A program made the position numbers and the translations under genes. From the NCBI GenBank assembly GCA_007922305.1, contig ML677386.1, forward strand, positions 10,521,830-10,585,829: a DNA stretch of 64,000 nt, read 5' to 3'. The notes below the pieces were generated by a model, which did no database searches, was not told the DNA's origin, and was given only the letters and a program-made list of their open reading frames with translations. Shown piece after piece: positions 1 to 13,900 of the stretch (its first letter is position 1; every line of letters begins with the position of its first letter). The stretch comes from Dermatemys mawii. Lineage: Eukaryota > Chordata > Testudines > Dermatemydidae.

Positions 1-1260
1 CAGACAAATCTTGCTCTGATATTTAATTTTTGAAAACATAGTTTAAACAGAAAACTGCCAAATGGCAGAAACAATATGGACATATTCCAAAATTATATTG
101 TGCTTATTATCAATGTTCTCAGTTTATTAACATGGCTGAAAATGGCTCAGCTGACTGTTTTTATAGGATGGCACATCTCTAGTTTCTTCACAAGGTTAAA
201 CATCGTAATTTTGCTGCTACATCAAACTCTTACAGTTATTACACCATAACTCCCCCTTGCATGCTGTTGGTTCATGTATAACTGTAATAACAATTCGGCA
301 AAGGGAACTTAGGACTTTTCTTGATAAACCACAACCCAGAACAGAATCCAGCTAACTCTCCCATAGTTCTGTTGGCCCTCAAAGGTTATCAAGAGTAATA
401 ATTAGTATAAAGTCATTTTTCAACACTAAAGTCTGCAGACTCAAACACTGGTAGCAGATCTGTTGAGCAAGAAAATGCTAATAATAGTGTCACCTTTCTG
501 ACCACAACCACATTTTGAAAGGAACATCAAGCACATTTTGTACTTTTTTTAAACAAAGCACTCATCACTATCAGTAACATCACTGTACTAGCTTGAAAAC
601 AGAATCTGTTTGTATCAGTTTTCCCCTTTTAATACATTGTGTCCCCCTCCCTTTTCTTTAAACGGTAAACATGTCAACACAACTTGTACATTTACTGTAT
701 TTTCCTGTTTGTGAATCATCAGCAAATAGGTCTGTTCATAGCTCTGGCAATTAAGTTTATTACTTGGCTTTACTCTGCAGCAGAGAAGCATAAAAACACA
801 GCAGGTCATACCTAGAGTGGTTTTTCTTTTCTTACGTGTCTATATATCAAAGCATTTAAAAGGAGAAAAGAAGTTTGAAGTTCAATTCTGCAAGATTAAA
901 GCAGCCTCCTGGGAGATTCCACAGACTGCTAAGAACTCTGTAGGCTCAATTCCCAAAGAATGGGCTTATAGTTATTTATAATATGTTCATGTTATCCAGG
1001 TTCTAAACACCTGTGGGTCTAATCCTGAAGGATGCCAAGTTCTTGGAAGCATTCTATGTCCTCAACTCACAAGCAGAAGGGCCTCTGCAGGATTGGACCC
1101 ACAGTTTCTAATTTGGAGGGCATGCCTCTGATTATAAGTAATGTACATAAAAAAGTTTATGAACAGACATTACTTGACAATATCCCTTTACTGTAAATAT
1201 CCACAAGTTTAGTTTGATTATAAAATATATAGGATGCAATATACTAAAGATATTACTAAC
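1..1260 (-). other. TARBP1 intron 12 (part)
   Basis: AT-rich intronic DNA downstream of the exon 12 donor. No further TARBP1 exon, RNA gene or recognisable repeat was found. Confidence 0.6.
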
Positions 1261-1436
1261 CATCTTGTGAACTGGCCTGTTTTAACAAACAGGTCTGTAA
1301 CAGCTTGAACAGTAGCTGCAGACTTTTATCAGTTTTCAGCGTTGGTATGTAAGCATTAGTGCCAAGTTTCAACAAAACATTCAGAAGAGGGTCCAAGAAA
1401 GACTTTAGTTCATCCCGTTCACTGTTGCTTTTTTTG
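1261..1436 (-). CDS. TARBP1: TARBP1 coding exon 12
   Basis: 176 bp encoding [20 protein letters not shown], then [20 protein letters not shown] and [18 protein letters not shown]. Acceptor TGTGCAG, donor ATG|GTTAGT. It is the last exon found before the window edge; the remaining exons, including those for the methyltransferase domain, lie outside. Confidence 0.95.
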
Positions 1437-4400
1437 CTGCACAGAATAAAAATTAAAAACAAATATTCTGTGAACTTTTCTTATGTGTCTAAGTCACTTG
1501 AAAATCTAAGACTTAGGCTCCAAAGTTATTTAGGCACTCTTCAAAATTTTATAAGACAAGTTCTAAGGCACCTGACTATGAAATGATCCAAAGCCACTGA
1601 AGTCAACTGGAGTCTTTCTACTGGCTTCAGTGGGCTTTGAAACAGGCCTAAAAGAAAAATTTGATGAGATGCCTACTTGCCTGTGTTTATTCTTCATCTC
1701 CTCCACATCTGCAGCCAACAGAATCATTGTAGCAACAAGCTTAGCTTCAAACCCGTCAGGCATAAAGCAGTTTTCTCCTGATTAAAGAGAATTTAAATTT
1801 TTCATTTTTTTTTTTTTTTAAAAAATCACAGAATAATAATTTTAACTGTTAATGTAGGTTTCCAATCCTATTAACAGCAGGCAGAGAAACACAAATGATT
1901 CATGAATTCAATATACAAAATATCAATATAAATATGAATAATCAACACTTTGCATTCTTGTATATAAATTTACATTAAGCCAGGTTCATTTTCATCCTCT
2001 ACCTACTACATAAGAGAGCATCTACCAGTTTTTTGGTTAAAAAACCTTTTAGGTTCTTTAGCAGTAAATCCTGATGAACTTTTTTAAAACGTACTTTGTA
2101 AAGGGAGGCTGGGAGTCTCAAAGGAGCTTAAGGGAGTCAGGTGAATCCCATTGAAATTCAACCTACGTAGACTCCTTTGAAAATCCCAGCATGTGTTTCT
2201 ACCAGTCAAAAGTTTCATACAGAATGAAACTCACTCTGTCAAAAGAGAAAAAAAGCATGAAGTTAAACTGAAGTTTTTCTCCTAATTGATCACTTATACG
2301 GACACAAAACATTTACACCAATCTTACACCAATTATCTGCTACAAAAAAAAAAAACCCCAAAAACCCCAACAGTTTAAGAGCTATCATTTTAGAAAGAAT
2401 TTTGGACTTTTAGCCCTGAGAATTCAGAAAGTGAGACACGTTTTAGTGTTCCAGCGCACAAGCAGTTCCATACCTGACAGCATAATCTGCTCATCAAGCT
2501 TCTTATAAACTGAGCTGCAATTCAAGTATATTAACAGGAATCTATTCTATAAAAGCAGTTTTTTCAGTTATTTGACTTATAACTCCAAAGCAATGGCCTG
2601 AACACACATTTCAGGAAGGAGGGAGGTTAACTGCCAAACTAATTTTTAGGGAAGAGTAAACCTTCAAAATTTCCAAATGAATTTGGCAACAATTTTAGCC
2701 TAATTAATGATAAATGAAAGAATGAGTTTGCAACATCTCTGATCATAAGAAAAATAGGATTTGGAAAACTAATTTTCTATTGATACCACAACGTTTCTGA
2801 TGATATTCACCAAAATCAAACCGTGACCCCAATTTTTGGTATCCTGTAAAGGGATAACTAAAAAATGACTGACTACTGAAACATCACATGTTGTATTATA
2901 AACTTCTTCAAGCAGTGTGTGCCTTGCTACATGTGCAATACTACTGTGATAAGTGCTACTTAAAAATCAAAGCTCCATAAATAGATATGTTTGAAAGAAA
3001 ATTCTTAAAAAGAATTATGAATATTTGAAATGTGGCTGTGAGGCAAAAGTAGAAAATTCTGTTCAGAATTTAGCTTTGTGCTCACATGATATACATGCAT
3101 TTATTAAACTGCATACCTCTTGTGCTATACGAATTTACAAATTCATCTGCTGAACAAGGTGAAGACTAAGTTCAAAAATCCTAATTGCTTGCAGACAGCA
3201 TGTGCAGAAAGCTTTTTAGCTCCAAACTAAAAGTACAACACAACACATTTGTCTCTCCACAAATGTTAGTCCAGAGTATGTAATTTATAAATTCTGTTAG
3301 TGTAAGCTATGGATTTTGTAAACTGTGCAACTTGAACAGTTCCATATCATTTTCCATTCCTAAATGGAGACTGGCAAAAAAGTAAAGGAGGAACTTAAAT
3401 GCACAAAAATACTAGTGCTAATGCAACACCGAAGTTGCAAATCAAGCAGCTAATCCCAAAAGTTTAATTTTTTTCTGCAATACTGTATTTTCTATTCCTG
3501 TTTTCTTTGTTAAATGCAAATGCTTTTTATTAAGCATTAACAAAACAATACCATGAACTAGATATGGTTCTGCAATGTAACACGGTTAATGTTGTATAAA
3601 AATCTTTAATTTTACTAATTTGACTTTAAGACATTAAGCTTGTTAAATCAGTAACTCTGGTTTTTGCATTTAGGAGCTATTAATTCATAAAGATTAACTG
3701 AACTTACTTTTGGATGCAGGTGCCTTAAGGTAATCTTCCACAAGAGTATGTACATATACACTTAATGAAGATCTTTCTTGATGCTCAACTTGGCAGTTTA
3801 TGGACTTTCTGAAGCAGCTGTCATGAGTATATAGCCAATCACAAAGCTAAATGAAATAAATGTTACTATTTAAATACTTCTGCCAACTTAGGTTATATAG
3901 AAGAAAATAAGTAATCCAACACAATCTAATACACAAATTCTCTAGAAGTGGGTGTGTTAGTGTACGTATTAATCCACTTTCAATAATTTGCAGTATTTTA
4001 TAAAACCATCCTGTACTTGTTTAAGCTTTTGGTACTCATAACAAGAGAAGAACAGATGCTGAGCATAGTCATTACTTCATTAACCTGCTGTGCCATCACA
4101 TGCAGCTATATCTACTTATTCAGCCAGAATGTTCTGAAGTTCAAAGATTACTACTTATATGCTTTTTCACTTAAATTTCTAATTCCATGGCTGAATGTAC
4201 ACATTTAAAGGCTGTGATATATCTGTATTTTGAGAGTTAAAATTCACAATGGAAAGGAAAAATTTAATCTTACATGCAAATTTGTCTTCTTTGGGAATGG
4301 AGTTCTGTTATTCTTGTAAATGATGGGTTTTGCCACATATACGAAAAACAGAGGCAATTCTTATGCAATTCTTTGGCACCCAAATACTGGCCCTTTAAGA

Positions 4401-7400
4401 GGCTCCAGACACCCACTGCCTCAGAAAATACTTCAAAAACTATGAAAAAGCAAAGACATGTACAGCAGATAATCATTCTGAAGAGAAGGCAAATTTAAAG
4501 ATAAGACAAAAACAGTTTATTACTCCAGCAAACAAATGCTAGATCCACTAACCAGGGTGGATAAAAATCAATGATTTTTTTTTAAAAAAATAAAAATTAA
4601 AAAAAAAAATCAGTTTTTTTATTTAAATAAGTTTTTCTCCTCAAAAATATCTCATCATAAATTGGGATTATAAATTCTAATTCTATAGTATGGAGACAAT
4701 ATATTCATGTAATATTTAAAAAAAGTTTGGTAAATGAGTTCCAATGGATTGAGACCCAATCTTATGGGGTTCCAGGGGCTTCTGTGTAGATTATTTAGGT
4801 TAATCTTTCTATCTACCCAATGGGACTCAGTGCTCAGTCTGGAAGATACCATCAGAGATGCTTAGTTTTGCCGTTCTCAAACTGTGGATTTGTCTCTCCA
4901 GAGATAACATGCTTGTTAGCAGCAAAAATGTTTTAAATAAATAAGTAAATAATATATAGACATGAGAAATAACAGACCTCAACCCTAATGTCCCTCTCCA
5001 AATCTGTGTAGACAGAGTCAATCCCTTACCTCTCTCTAAAATTTCAAAGTTTTAAAAAGTTCAATGAATAGAAGATTATCGGGGGCGGAATAAATCTGGA
5101 CAAGGAGAAGTAGTCTGGCGATAAATGTGATAAGGTGGGACTGGCAGTAGAAACAAAAGTGAAACTGTTTGAGCAGCATATTCCCAAAGTCTGAGGTCTG
5201 AGCACAGCCTTCATTGATTTGAGATCTACCATACCACTCTCTCACTAGAAAGAAAAACCTATAATGGCAGCAGGCCATAAAAGATACTCAGTTTGGGAAT
5301 ATTTTAATGAAGTTCCTCTACCTGTGGGTAAGACAGGCATGCGTGCAAAATGCAAACAGTGCAACAAAGAAATGCAAGGCCTGTTTGCCCGAATGAAACA
5401 ACATTACGAGCAGTGTTCCTTCTCAGGAGGAAGCTGTGCTGATGATGATGAAAGCACCATGTCTGAACATCCAGAATCTTCAGGTTGGTAACCTTTTTTA
5501 TTTCATACTTCTTTCTTAAGGACTGCATGTCTTCCTTTAGGACTATTCTTTAATTCTCATGTTTGGCAAAAATATAGTTGTTACTCTATGGTACCATATT
5601 TTAAATGAAGTTGTAATAAAAAATAAATAGCTGAAATAGGCAGATCTTATTTTAGAATTTCATCTTTAAAGTAGTACTGAGTGTCAGTGAATGCAATGAG
5701 TAATACTAAATGAGCAGTATGATAATAACTAATAACTGCATTGACTTATTTTGTTTAGGAGAATCCATCCTCAAAATGCAGGATTCTGAAGACTATCCAC
5801 CTTCAAGATCAGCATCATTTTCTGTAGTTTCAGAGTTATCTGCCAATGACAGTGTTTCAGTCACATCATGTATATCATATAGCCACAGTATATCACCCAT
5901 AGAAAAAAGAAAAAAAAAAATCTCCATCATTCAGAAACAACCATAGATAAGTTTGTGATAAGGACCAGCAGATTACAAAAAGAGGTAACTGATGAAAAAA
6001 TTGCCTGGTTTGTTTATGCAATACACTCTCCTTTCCGTATGATTGAGAATCCACACTTCATTAACATGGTTCAGTCATTAAGTCCAGGATACAGTCCATC
6101 CAAGAGAGAAGATGTCGCAGGCAAATTGCTGGATAAAGTGTATGAAAGAGAAATTGAGCAGTGTGCAAAATTGTTAACCTGAGTCTTGATGGGTGGAGCA
6201 ATGTCCACAATGATCCTGTTGTATGTGCTTGTGTGACAACAGAAGAAAGGAATATCTTCCTTACAGAAACAATTGATACATCAGGAAATGCACACACAGC
6301 AAAATACTTACAAGTAGCAGCAGTAAAAATTAAACTGTGGGAAAAAAATTAAAATTGGTCACAGACAATGCTGCAAATGTATCCAAGATGAGAAGAAATT
6401 TAGAAGAGAGTCCCAAGCTAATAAAATACAGTTGCAGTGCTTATTTGATGCACATCCTAGCCACAGACTTCAGGGTTCCAGAAATAAAGGCTAATGTTGT
6501 TGAAATTGCAAAATACATCCATAACAACCTCTTCGCGGTAGCTGCTCTGAAAAAAGTGGGAGGAACCAAGTTAACTCTCCCACAAGACATGCGATGGAAC
6601 TCAGTAGTGGACTGTTTTGAACACTATATCAAGAACTGGCCTAATCTGATGATAGTTTGTGAACAAAATTGTGAAAAAATAGATGGCACTATCACAGTCA
6701 AAGTTCTCAACATTGGGCTTAAGAGAAATGTTGAACACATGCTGAGTATCCTGAAGCCTATTTCTGTAGCCTTGAACAAAATGCAGGGAAATAGCTGTTT
6801 TATTGCTGATGTTGTTGAAATCTGGAAGGAACTGAGTAAGATCTTAAAAAGAGAAATATGCAATGACAGAGTTAAATTAGAAGCATTAAAAAAACTAATG
6901 GGACAAGCACTATTTCCAGCTCATTTTCTTGCAAATATTCTCAATACTCAGTACACGGTTAAACCTTAACTACTGAAGAAGAGGAGTTGGCTGTGACACT
7001 GAGCCCTGGTCTACACTGGGGTGGAAAGTGTGTGTGTGTGGGGGGGGTGGGGTGGGGAAATCAACCTAAGATACGCAACTTCAGCTATAGGAATAGCGTA
7101 GCTGAAGTCGACATATATATGTCAACTTACACCATCGTCTTCACAGTGGTGAGTCGACAGCTGCTGCTCCCCCATCAACTCCGCCTGCGCCTCTCGTGGA
7201 AGTGGAGATCTGGAGTCGACGGGAGAGTGCTCAGGGATCAATTTATCACATCTAGACTAGATGTGATAAATCGACCCCTGAAAGATCGATCGCTACCTGC
7301 CTATCCAGCGAGTAGTGTAGACCTGCCCATACATCCAACTATCATCCGTCCATAATACCAACTATAATAAACTTCAGTGCTAAGGGTGAACCCTTCAAGA

Positions 7401-10400
7401 AATATATGTTTGCTGATGATGTTTTAAAGAAAGTCACACCAGTGAACTGGTGGAAGTCACTTAAGCACTTGGATTCAGAGACTGTTGAAGTGATAATCTC
7501 ACTTTTAACAACAGTAGCTTTTTCTGCTGGTGTAGAAAGAATATTTTCTTCCTTTGGACCAATTCATTCCAAATTGAGAAATCGTTTGGGTCCTGAAAAA
7601 GCAGGAAAACTTTTCTTTTCCAGATTATGTACGAAAAGGAAAATGAAGGTGAAGATAACTGAGTTAGCTGCAGAAGCCAATATTTTATGTTCCTTGTGTT
7701 GACCTGGCTGATATAGTCGATTTAATTTTTTTTAATATTTCATTTATCTATTTTAGTTAAAAACAATTTTAACAAAAACAAACCTGATTTTAAAATACTT
7801 GAATGTAAAACTAAATTCAAAAATTCGACTGTTTTGTTAAAATATATGTTTGCTGTTGAAGAAAAAATTCAGAAAACATAAAATTGTTTTAGTTAACTAA
7901 AATAATTTAAACTTCTGTCTAGTGATGTTCTCCTCCTAATACAGCATGGCAAGAAAATCCTCCAAATATTAATGATTAACCTGTTGAATTGGAGATAGTT
8001 CACCTCCCAATGGCTTCATAAATATCTGCTTCAATTAACCTTTGGTAAATAAAATAACCAATCATTCATTTTCTGATATAGCTGTAAAACTAATCTGAAA
8101 AGTTTTCAAAATAAATCACTATTTAAAAATGTACAGTGTGTACTTTCTAAAAATGAAACCTACATCTATCTCTGAGTTGTAAAGAATATGTATTAAGGTT
8201 ATAACAACCAACAAGAATGTACATTTATGTAGAAATCCACGATTAAATCGAGTCTTCCTGACTAGTGTTTAAATCAGGGGTCGGCAACCTGCGGCATGCA
8301 TGCCAAAGACGGCACATGAGCCGATTTTTAATGGCATGCTGCTGCCTGCCCTGCAGTACCGGATTTACCATGGCGCCTCCGCCCTCTGCTCTCTCCTACG
8401 GGGGCAGACGTTTGGTCCTGCCGGTTCCTGCTGCAGGGCAGGCTCCACCAGCAGCTAAGCTCCCCCCGCCCCCCAATTCATCCCCCAGCCTGCTGCATTC
8501 CTCTTCCTCCCTGCCGCTTAACAGCCGATCACCCAGATGAGGGAGGATGAGGAGGAGGAGCGGAGCCACAGCACGCTCGCAGCTTCAGGGATGGGGCCTT
8601 GGGGAAAGAGAGTGGAATCAGGGCATATCCCTTCCAGCCCTCTGCCGTGAGCCGCTCAGAGCAGGGGGCTGGGAGCACCCCCATTACCCCAGCCCACATC
8701 CCCCAGCCGTCTGCCCTGACCCCTGTACCCCCTCACATCCCAGTCCTGACTCCTGCACCCCCACACATACCCAGCCCCCTCACACTCCATCCCCTGACTC
8801 TTCCACCCCCGCCACATCCACCTTGAGCACCAAACAAGAGCTCCTGCACCCCCTCTCTCACATTCCCACCTGCACCCCTTGCACCACCTGGGAGCTGCCC
8901 CAGGTAAGCACTCCACACCCAAGCCTCCTGCCCCAACCCCAAGCCCCCTTCCCCATTCTAGCTTCTGGCCAGACCCTGCACCCGAAGTCCCAGCCTGCGC
9001 CTTCACCCCCAGCCCTGTGCTTATTGCACCCCCACCCCCAGTGTAGAGAGAGACAAAGAGAATGGGCTAGAACCAGAGAGAAGGTAGGTACCCTTCTCAT
9101 GTGGGCAGGGCCGGGACCCCAGACTGGCAGCGGGCTGAGCGGGGTTGGCAGCCAAGAACCCGGCTGCTGGCCCCGCTCAGCCCACTGTCAGTCTGGGGTC
9201 CCGGCTGCCAGTCCCTTGCCAGCCAGGGTCCCAGCTGCAGGCCCCGCTGAGCCTGCTGCTGGCCTAGGTGAATGGAACCCTAGGCCAGCAATGGGTTGAG
9301 CGGGCCAGTGGCACAAGATCACCTTTTAAAATTTAATTTTAAATGAAGTTTCTTAAACATTTTGAAAACCTTCTTTACTTTACATACAACAATAGCTTAG
9401 TTATATAATATATAGACTTATAGAGGCCTTCTAAAAATGTATTACTGGCATACGAAACCTTACATTAAAGTGAATAAATGAAGGCTTGGCACACCACTTC
9501 TGAAAGATTGCTGACCCCCGGTTTAAATCAAATCCACTCTGCGCTAACTTTGTAATTTCTGAAAAACAGCAAGTAGTAGGGAAAAAAGGTGGGGGAGGAA
9601 AGTACCAAAAAAGGAAGAAAAGAAAAAACATACAATATAAGAATAACTTCTTGAAGGGCAGCTTCAGCTGAGGATATTACATCCATCATGTATCATTAAT
9701 AAAAGGAGAGGTAGAGATGCCCAACTCGTGACTCTGAATATCTCAAAAAGTCCTGCTTCAGTTTCTCTCCATAAAGTTACCACTAATCTAATGCAGTACG
9801 CATAGATCTCTGATGGAAAAGATTACAGACACCAGTACCGGCTCCCCAAACTGTTGCCTTAACCCCCAAGGGAATGGCAAGGGAGAAAGCAGGGTGGTAC
9901 TGTGGATGCCTGGAAGTCTCTTATAGAACAAAGATTTAGGCACCAAAAGTCTGCATGAAAGAACTGATTCTGATTTGAACTAGGATATGGCTAAACACAA
10001 AAGTTACAAATTAGCTCATGCTCTTTCTCTGGAGAATGCTGTGGCAAAGCAGGGCATACAAGTCCAGTACGAACTCAGCTCCAGCTCTTATGCTGCTTTG
10101 AAGTGAAAAAGCAGCTCTGCCCTCAGGAGAAAGCTGCTCTTGTGCAAAATTCAGGTGTTCTACAGGAGAAAGGAAAAAAAGAACCTTCCCCTTCTTCCTT
10201 ACCTTCTCACACAATGGACATGCATATTAAACATCTTCTGACTAAACTTGCTGAATAGCAGGTTGAGGATTAAAATTAATCTCCTCCTTCCTTAGTGTTA
10301 CGTGTTACAAGGTACAGATACAAAGCACAAATCATTTAGCACTCGGTGTCAAAAGCTTCAGATGTGCCAGTGCAAAAGGGACTGAAAATTTGTTCACATG

Positions 10401-10899
10401 CATAAAGTATAAGAGAATTAAAACATTAGCTATAGTTAATACCAACAGATCAGTATAGTCTACCACAGAATATTCTGTAACACAAAACCAGCAGCAGTTT
10501 CAGTTCTCACCTCCATCCACAGTATAGTCCCTCTGCTTAAGGACTCCTTTGGTCTAAGAGCCATGAGAAAACTTGAAATCTCTGGAAGTGACACTTTCTC
10601 CTAAAGACATTATTTAAGGTTCATTAGTCCCCAGCACACATACACACACATAATATTTTATTGTGAAACTGAGAAGTATTTGCTTTCATCTGGCAAATGT
10701 TTCAATAAGATAATCTTTTCCCTCCCACCCCCAATTTATTACCACGAGGATATGAACTTTCCAGAGATTTTCATTTTTGCCTTTTTTCAGTTCCTAACTT
10801 AATTAGGGGACACTGTTCATTTTCCTACAGTCTGATGTAGCCCTTTAGAGATGTCACTGAAGGCAAATGAATGACTTGAAGCGAGGTATTCACTGATGG

Positions 10900-10933
<34 letters not shown>

Positions 10934-13900
10934 TAAGGGGCAGGATGTGTAAATGGACAACCTTTGTTGTATTAATTTTAGATATTTAGAAATCCTTGAC
11001 TAATTCTTCTGTTGCTGTCTTTCACAGGAAGCCCTGCTCAGATCAGCTCATGGTCAGCCACAGCAAAATCTGAGACAGCAAAGAGAAAAGGTAAGCAGCT
11101 ATATTAGCAGACAGAAGAAAATGGGGTGGAAAATACAAAAAAGAGAAGCTTTGATGTAGGTTTTATATACATCAGGGTGGTTTTTTTATTAATTAAAACA
11201 TATAAATTGAACTCAATTACGCCATCAGCCTATCCACTATTAGATGGCCAATGTCTTGTAGGCTTCAGAAAAGAACTGAGTCCTAAGGAGAGGGCTTTAT
11301 AGATCAGTTCAAGGACAACACACACATTACTGGTATAAGTGAAAAAGGAAGAGAAACATTTATCAGAGGGTTGAACAACAGGGAGTCAGGATTAGCATCA
11401 CTTATCTAATGCTAGAAGAGGCAGGAGGAGAAACAAGAGCAGGTAAGCAACAGGAACAGAGTCTTGAAGGCGAGGAGAAGCAGTTTCTACTTACATTTGG
11501 ATTTCCTTTTAAGTTTAACATTAACTATGGATTTCCTGGGTTTCTATTGCCCCTTTTTGGCAACAATTACAACATACCTGTAATACTTATACCCTTAAGT
11601 TACTGATATGTATTCAGCCTTAACTGCAGTTAAATATAGTTTTTATCCAGGAATTTTCTGAATTTCTTCAAACAAGATAAAAGCATCAGTCCTTGTTTGA
11701 TGTCAAGTTTAAAGTTTAAAAAGAAAGTTTTCTGAGCTATCCAAAGCACCAAAATCATTTGAATATTTTTGAACCACATTTTATAGCTTAAAAGTGCCCA
11801 AACTCTTTTGACATTATAGGGGAGACAAAGGGGAAGGATTTCCTTCTGATTCAACAGTAAGCATGAGAAATTTCAGTCCCATAAAATAATTTGAGAATAA
11901 GACAATTTATAATCAAGATTTTAAAATGAAAGTGATATTTTAAACACTATAAATACAATTTTAAAATATTTTATGTTGTTTTAAAAGTCTCTAATATTAA
12001 ATTTTAATAGTTAAATAAGTATGGCATCTAGCACAACAGGATCTTACGTCTATGACTAAGGATTCTAGGCATTTCAGTAATACAATTATCATCATCAAAG
12101 TACTGCAAATGAAATACTAAACAAAATGGATCAAGTTGTTTCATATGAAAAACAAAGTTAAAAGAATTATTAGTATAACTGCATATAGACCTACATCACT
12201 CAAGCACATTTTTAGAATGGACTTTGGCAAAACTATAAATTCAGCAAAATCAGCTGCTCCAAGTTCTATTTGAGAGCATTATCTCGAAAAAATAAAATAT
12301 AACATTAGGAAAAAAAGAGGAACTTACCACATCTGTCAAATGCATAGCTGTTTGAAGAAGAAAACACTGAGCAGCTCCCCGCAACAAAATCTGATGTGTG
12401 ATCATAGTGCACTGCAGGACATCTCTGCAAATGGATAAATATGCATCTTAAATTATAAACAGATAAGTAGCTCTTAAAATACATATCTAACTGTAGTTCT
12501 CAATATATTAAGAATGCAGGAGCACTCAGAATGCGCACTGCACTTTCTAAACACACAAGATGATATAATTCCTGCACTGAAGAGCATATAATCGAAAACA
12601 AGATGGGTTATGATTCTAAATAAACACAAAAAGCTTTGTTTAGTGACAATTAAGGCTGCATAAGGACAAACTCCACCAACTCAAAATCTGAAAAGCATGG
12701 AAATGAAAAGCTAAGGGAAGTCTCTCCTCCATGTCACATTCACATTGCCTACAATACTGTTGGTACAACACTCCCAACAATCTAGAAAGCTTTCCTTCAC
12801 TTACATCTCTATCAGATATTGAAAAGCAATATGTACCCAGAGTTCATGAAATTCTCACTCTATCACAAAAACTTAACAGTGATCTCATATGCTCCTGTAT
12901 CGTCAGACTGGCACATCTGCCTGTCACACATTCCATGCATTTGGGAAATTACTCCTTTACCATTGCTGAGGTCATCAATAAGATTTTGTGCTAGAAGTCA
13001 AAGTTGATTATGTTGGGATAAGCACTGCTTTTCAGTATCCGTTGAAGACAAAAGCTTTACAGATTGATGAAGTGTTGTAGGCAATGTGAATGCCAGAGAC
13101 TTTTCCCTTAGTTTTTCATTTAATGTGTTTCAGATTTTGAGTTGGTTGAGTGTGTCCTGACACAACTCTGTTATAAACTAAGTTTTTTGTGTTTATTTCC
13201 TAGTTCTTTTTATACGAGGTTGGTGTAGGTTCGAGGATCAAGCAAGGAAGAGGAGCTGACAAATGACTGAAATGTAAAATATCTACATTTTGACACACAT
13301 CTTGAATAACTGCAGTTCCAGCACAAAGGCGTAACCTCTTCTTTGAGTAGTGTTCTTATAGATTCGCTACTTCAGATTACTTAGAAGCAATATCCCTAGA
13401 TGGAAGAGGGAGCTTTGGAACAGTCCAAAACTGAAGACAGTACTGCAGAACCAAGTGCCACAACGGATTTGACCGCATGGATCAGAGAGTAATGTTTCAA
13501 AAATATATGTACTGAAGCCCATGTAGCAGTCCTACATACTTTAGAGACAGGTACACTCTTTGTTAATTCTGTAGATAACGCCTATAATTTGGCTGAATGT
13601 GCTATCACCCTTTGGAGAGGATGAACGCCTGCAGCATTATAACAAGTGATAATACAGCCAGATTTCCATCCTAGCAGTCTCTGAGTAGAGCTCGAGGACC
13701 ATGCAGATATCTCCATGAAGGAAATGAAGAGCCTAGGTGACTTCCTAAATTGCTTGGCCCTATCTAAGTAGAAGGCCAATGCCCTTCTAACATCTACGGT
13801 ATGTAAACTGGATTCCTGTAAAGAACTATTTGGCTTTAGGAATAACATTGACAGATGGACTGATTAATGTGGAATTCCGATATAAACTTAGGTGAGAATT

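Larger units (their letters stand above)
5264..7702 (+). pseudogene. hAT transposase with BED zinc finger, disrupted
   Basis: Catalyses cut-and-paste movement when intact. The N-terminal piece (5264-5483) is a BED-type zinc finger: VWEYF, then CKQC and H.4C-type ligands. An apparent 275-bp intron (5484-5758) joins it to an acidic/Ser-rich linker. The core follows in pieces from about 5955, 6182, 6350 and 6969, with LSLDGWSN and [11 protein letters not shown] fitting the catalytic Asp regions of hAT enzymes. The C-terminal dimerisation (hATC) part, 7406-7702, has VERIFSSFG and KLRNRLG. Breaks: a frameshift in the A-run near 5920, shifts near 6175 and 6345, and the Harbinger insertion. It cannot make a full protein, although the final 98-codon block is open. 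Confidence 0.88.
4553..9541 (+). mobile_element. Full-length but decayed hAT DNA transposon carrying two younger insertions
   Basis: The ends are inverted: CAGGGTGGAT at 4553 and ATCCACTCTG ending at 9541. Flanks cactaac (4546-4552) and cgctaac (9542-9548) look like a slightly mutated target duplication. Inside, in sense orientation, lies a BED-finger hAT transposase (5264-7702). AT-rich subterminal DNA with long A/T runs follows the 5' end. Two later insertions interrupt it: a Harbinger at 7003-7328 and a hAT at 8275-9520. The element sits in TARBP1 intron 9. Its ends were judged by eye and the duplication is imperfect. Confidence 0.75.
9542..12327 (-). other. Introns 9 and 8 around exon 9
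   Basis: Apart from exon 9 and the T-run at 10901-10929, no repeat family or gene was recognised. Confidence 0.5.

Noticed and set aside
1671..1680. GT donor four bases into intron 11 instead of the GC donor
   Set aside because: Using AAGTAG shifts the frame into a stop in exon 12; the GC donor restores the conserved protein.
8547..9299. 250-codon plus-strand frame with Pro-rich translation
   Set aside because: Lies within the GC-rich interior of the hAT at 8275-9520; Pro/His/Thr bias from CCCCA repeats, no domain.
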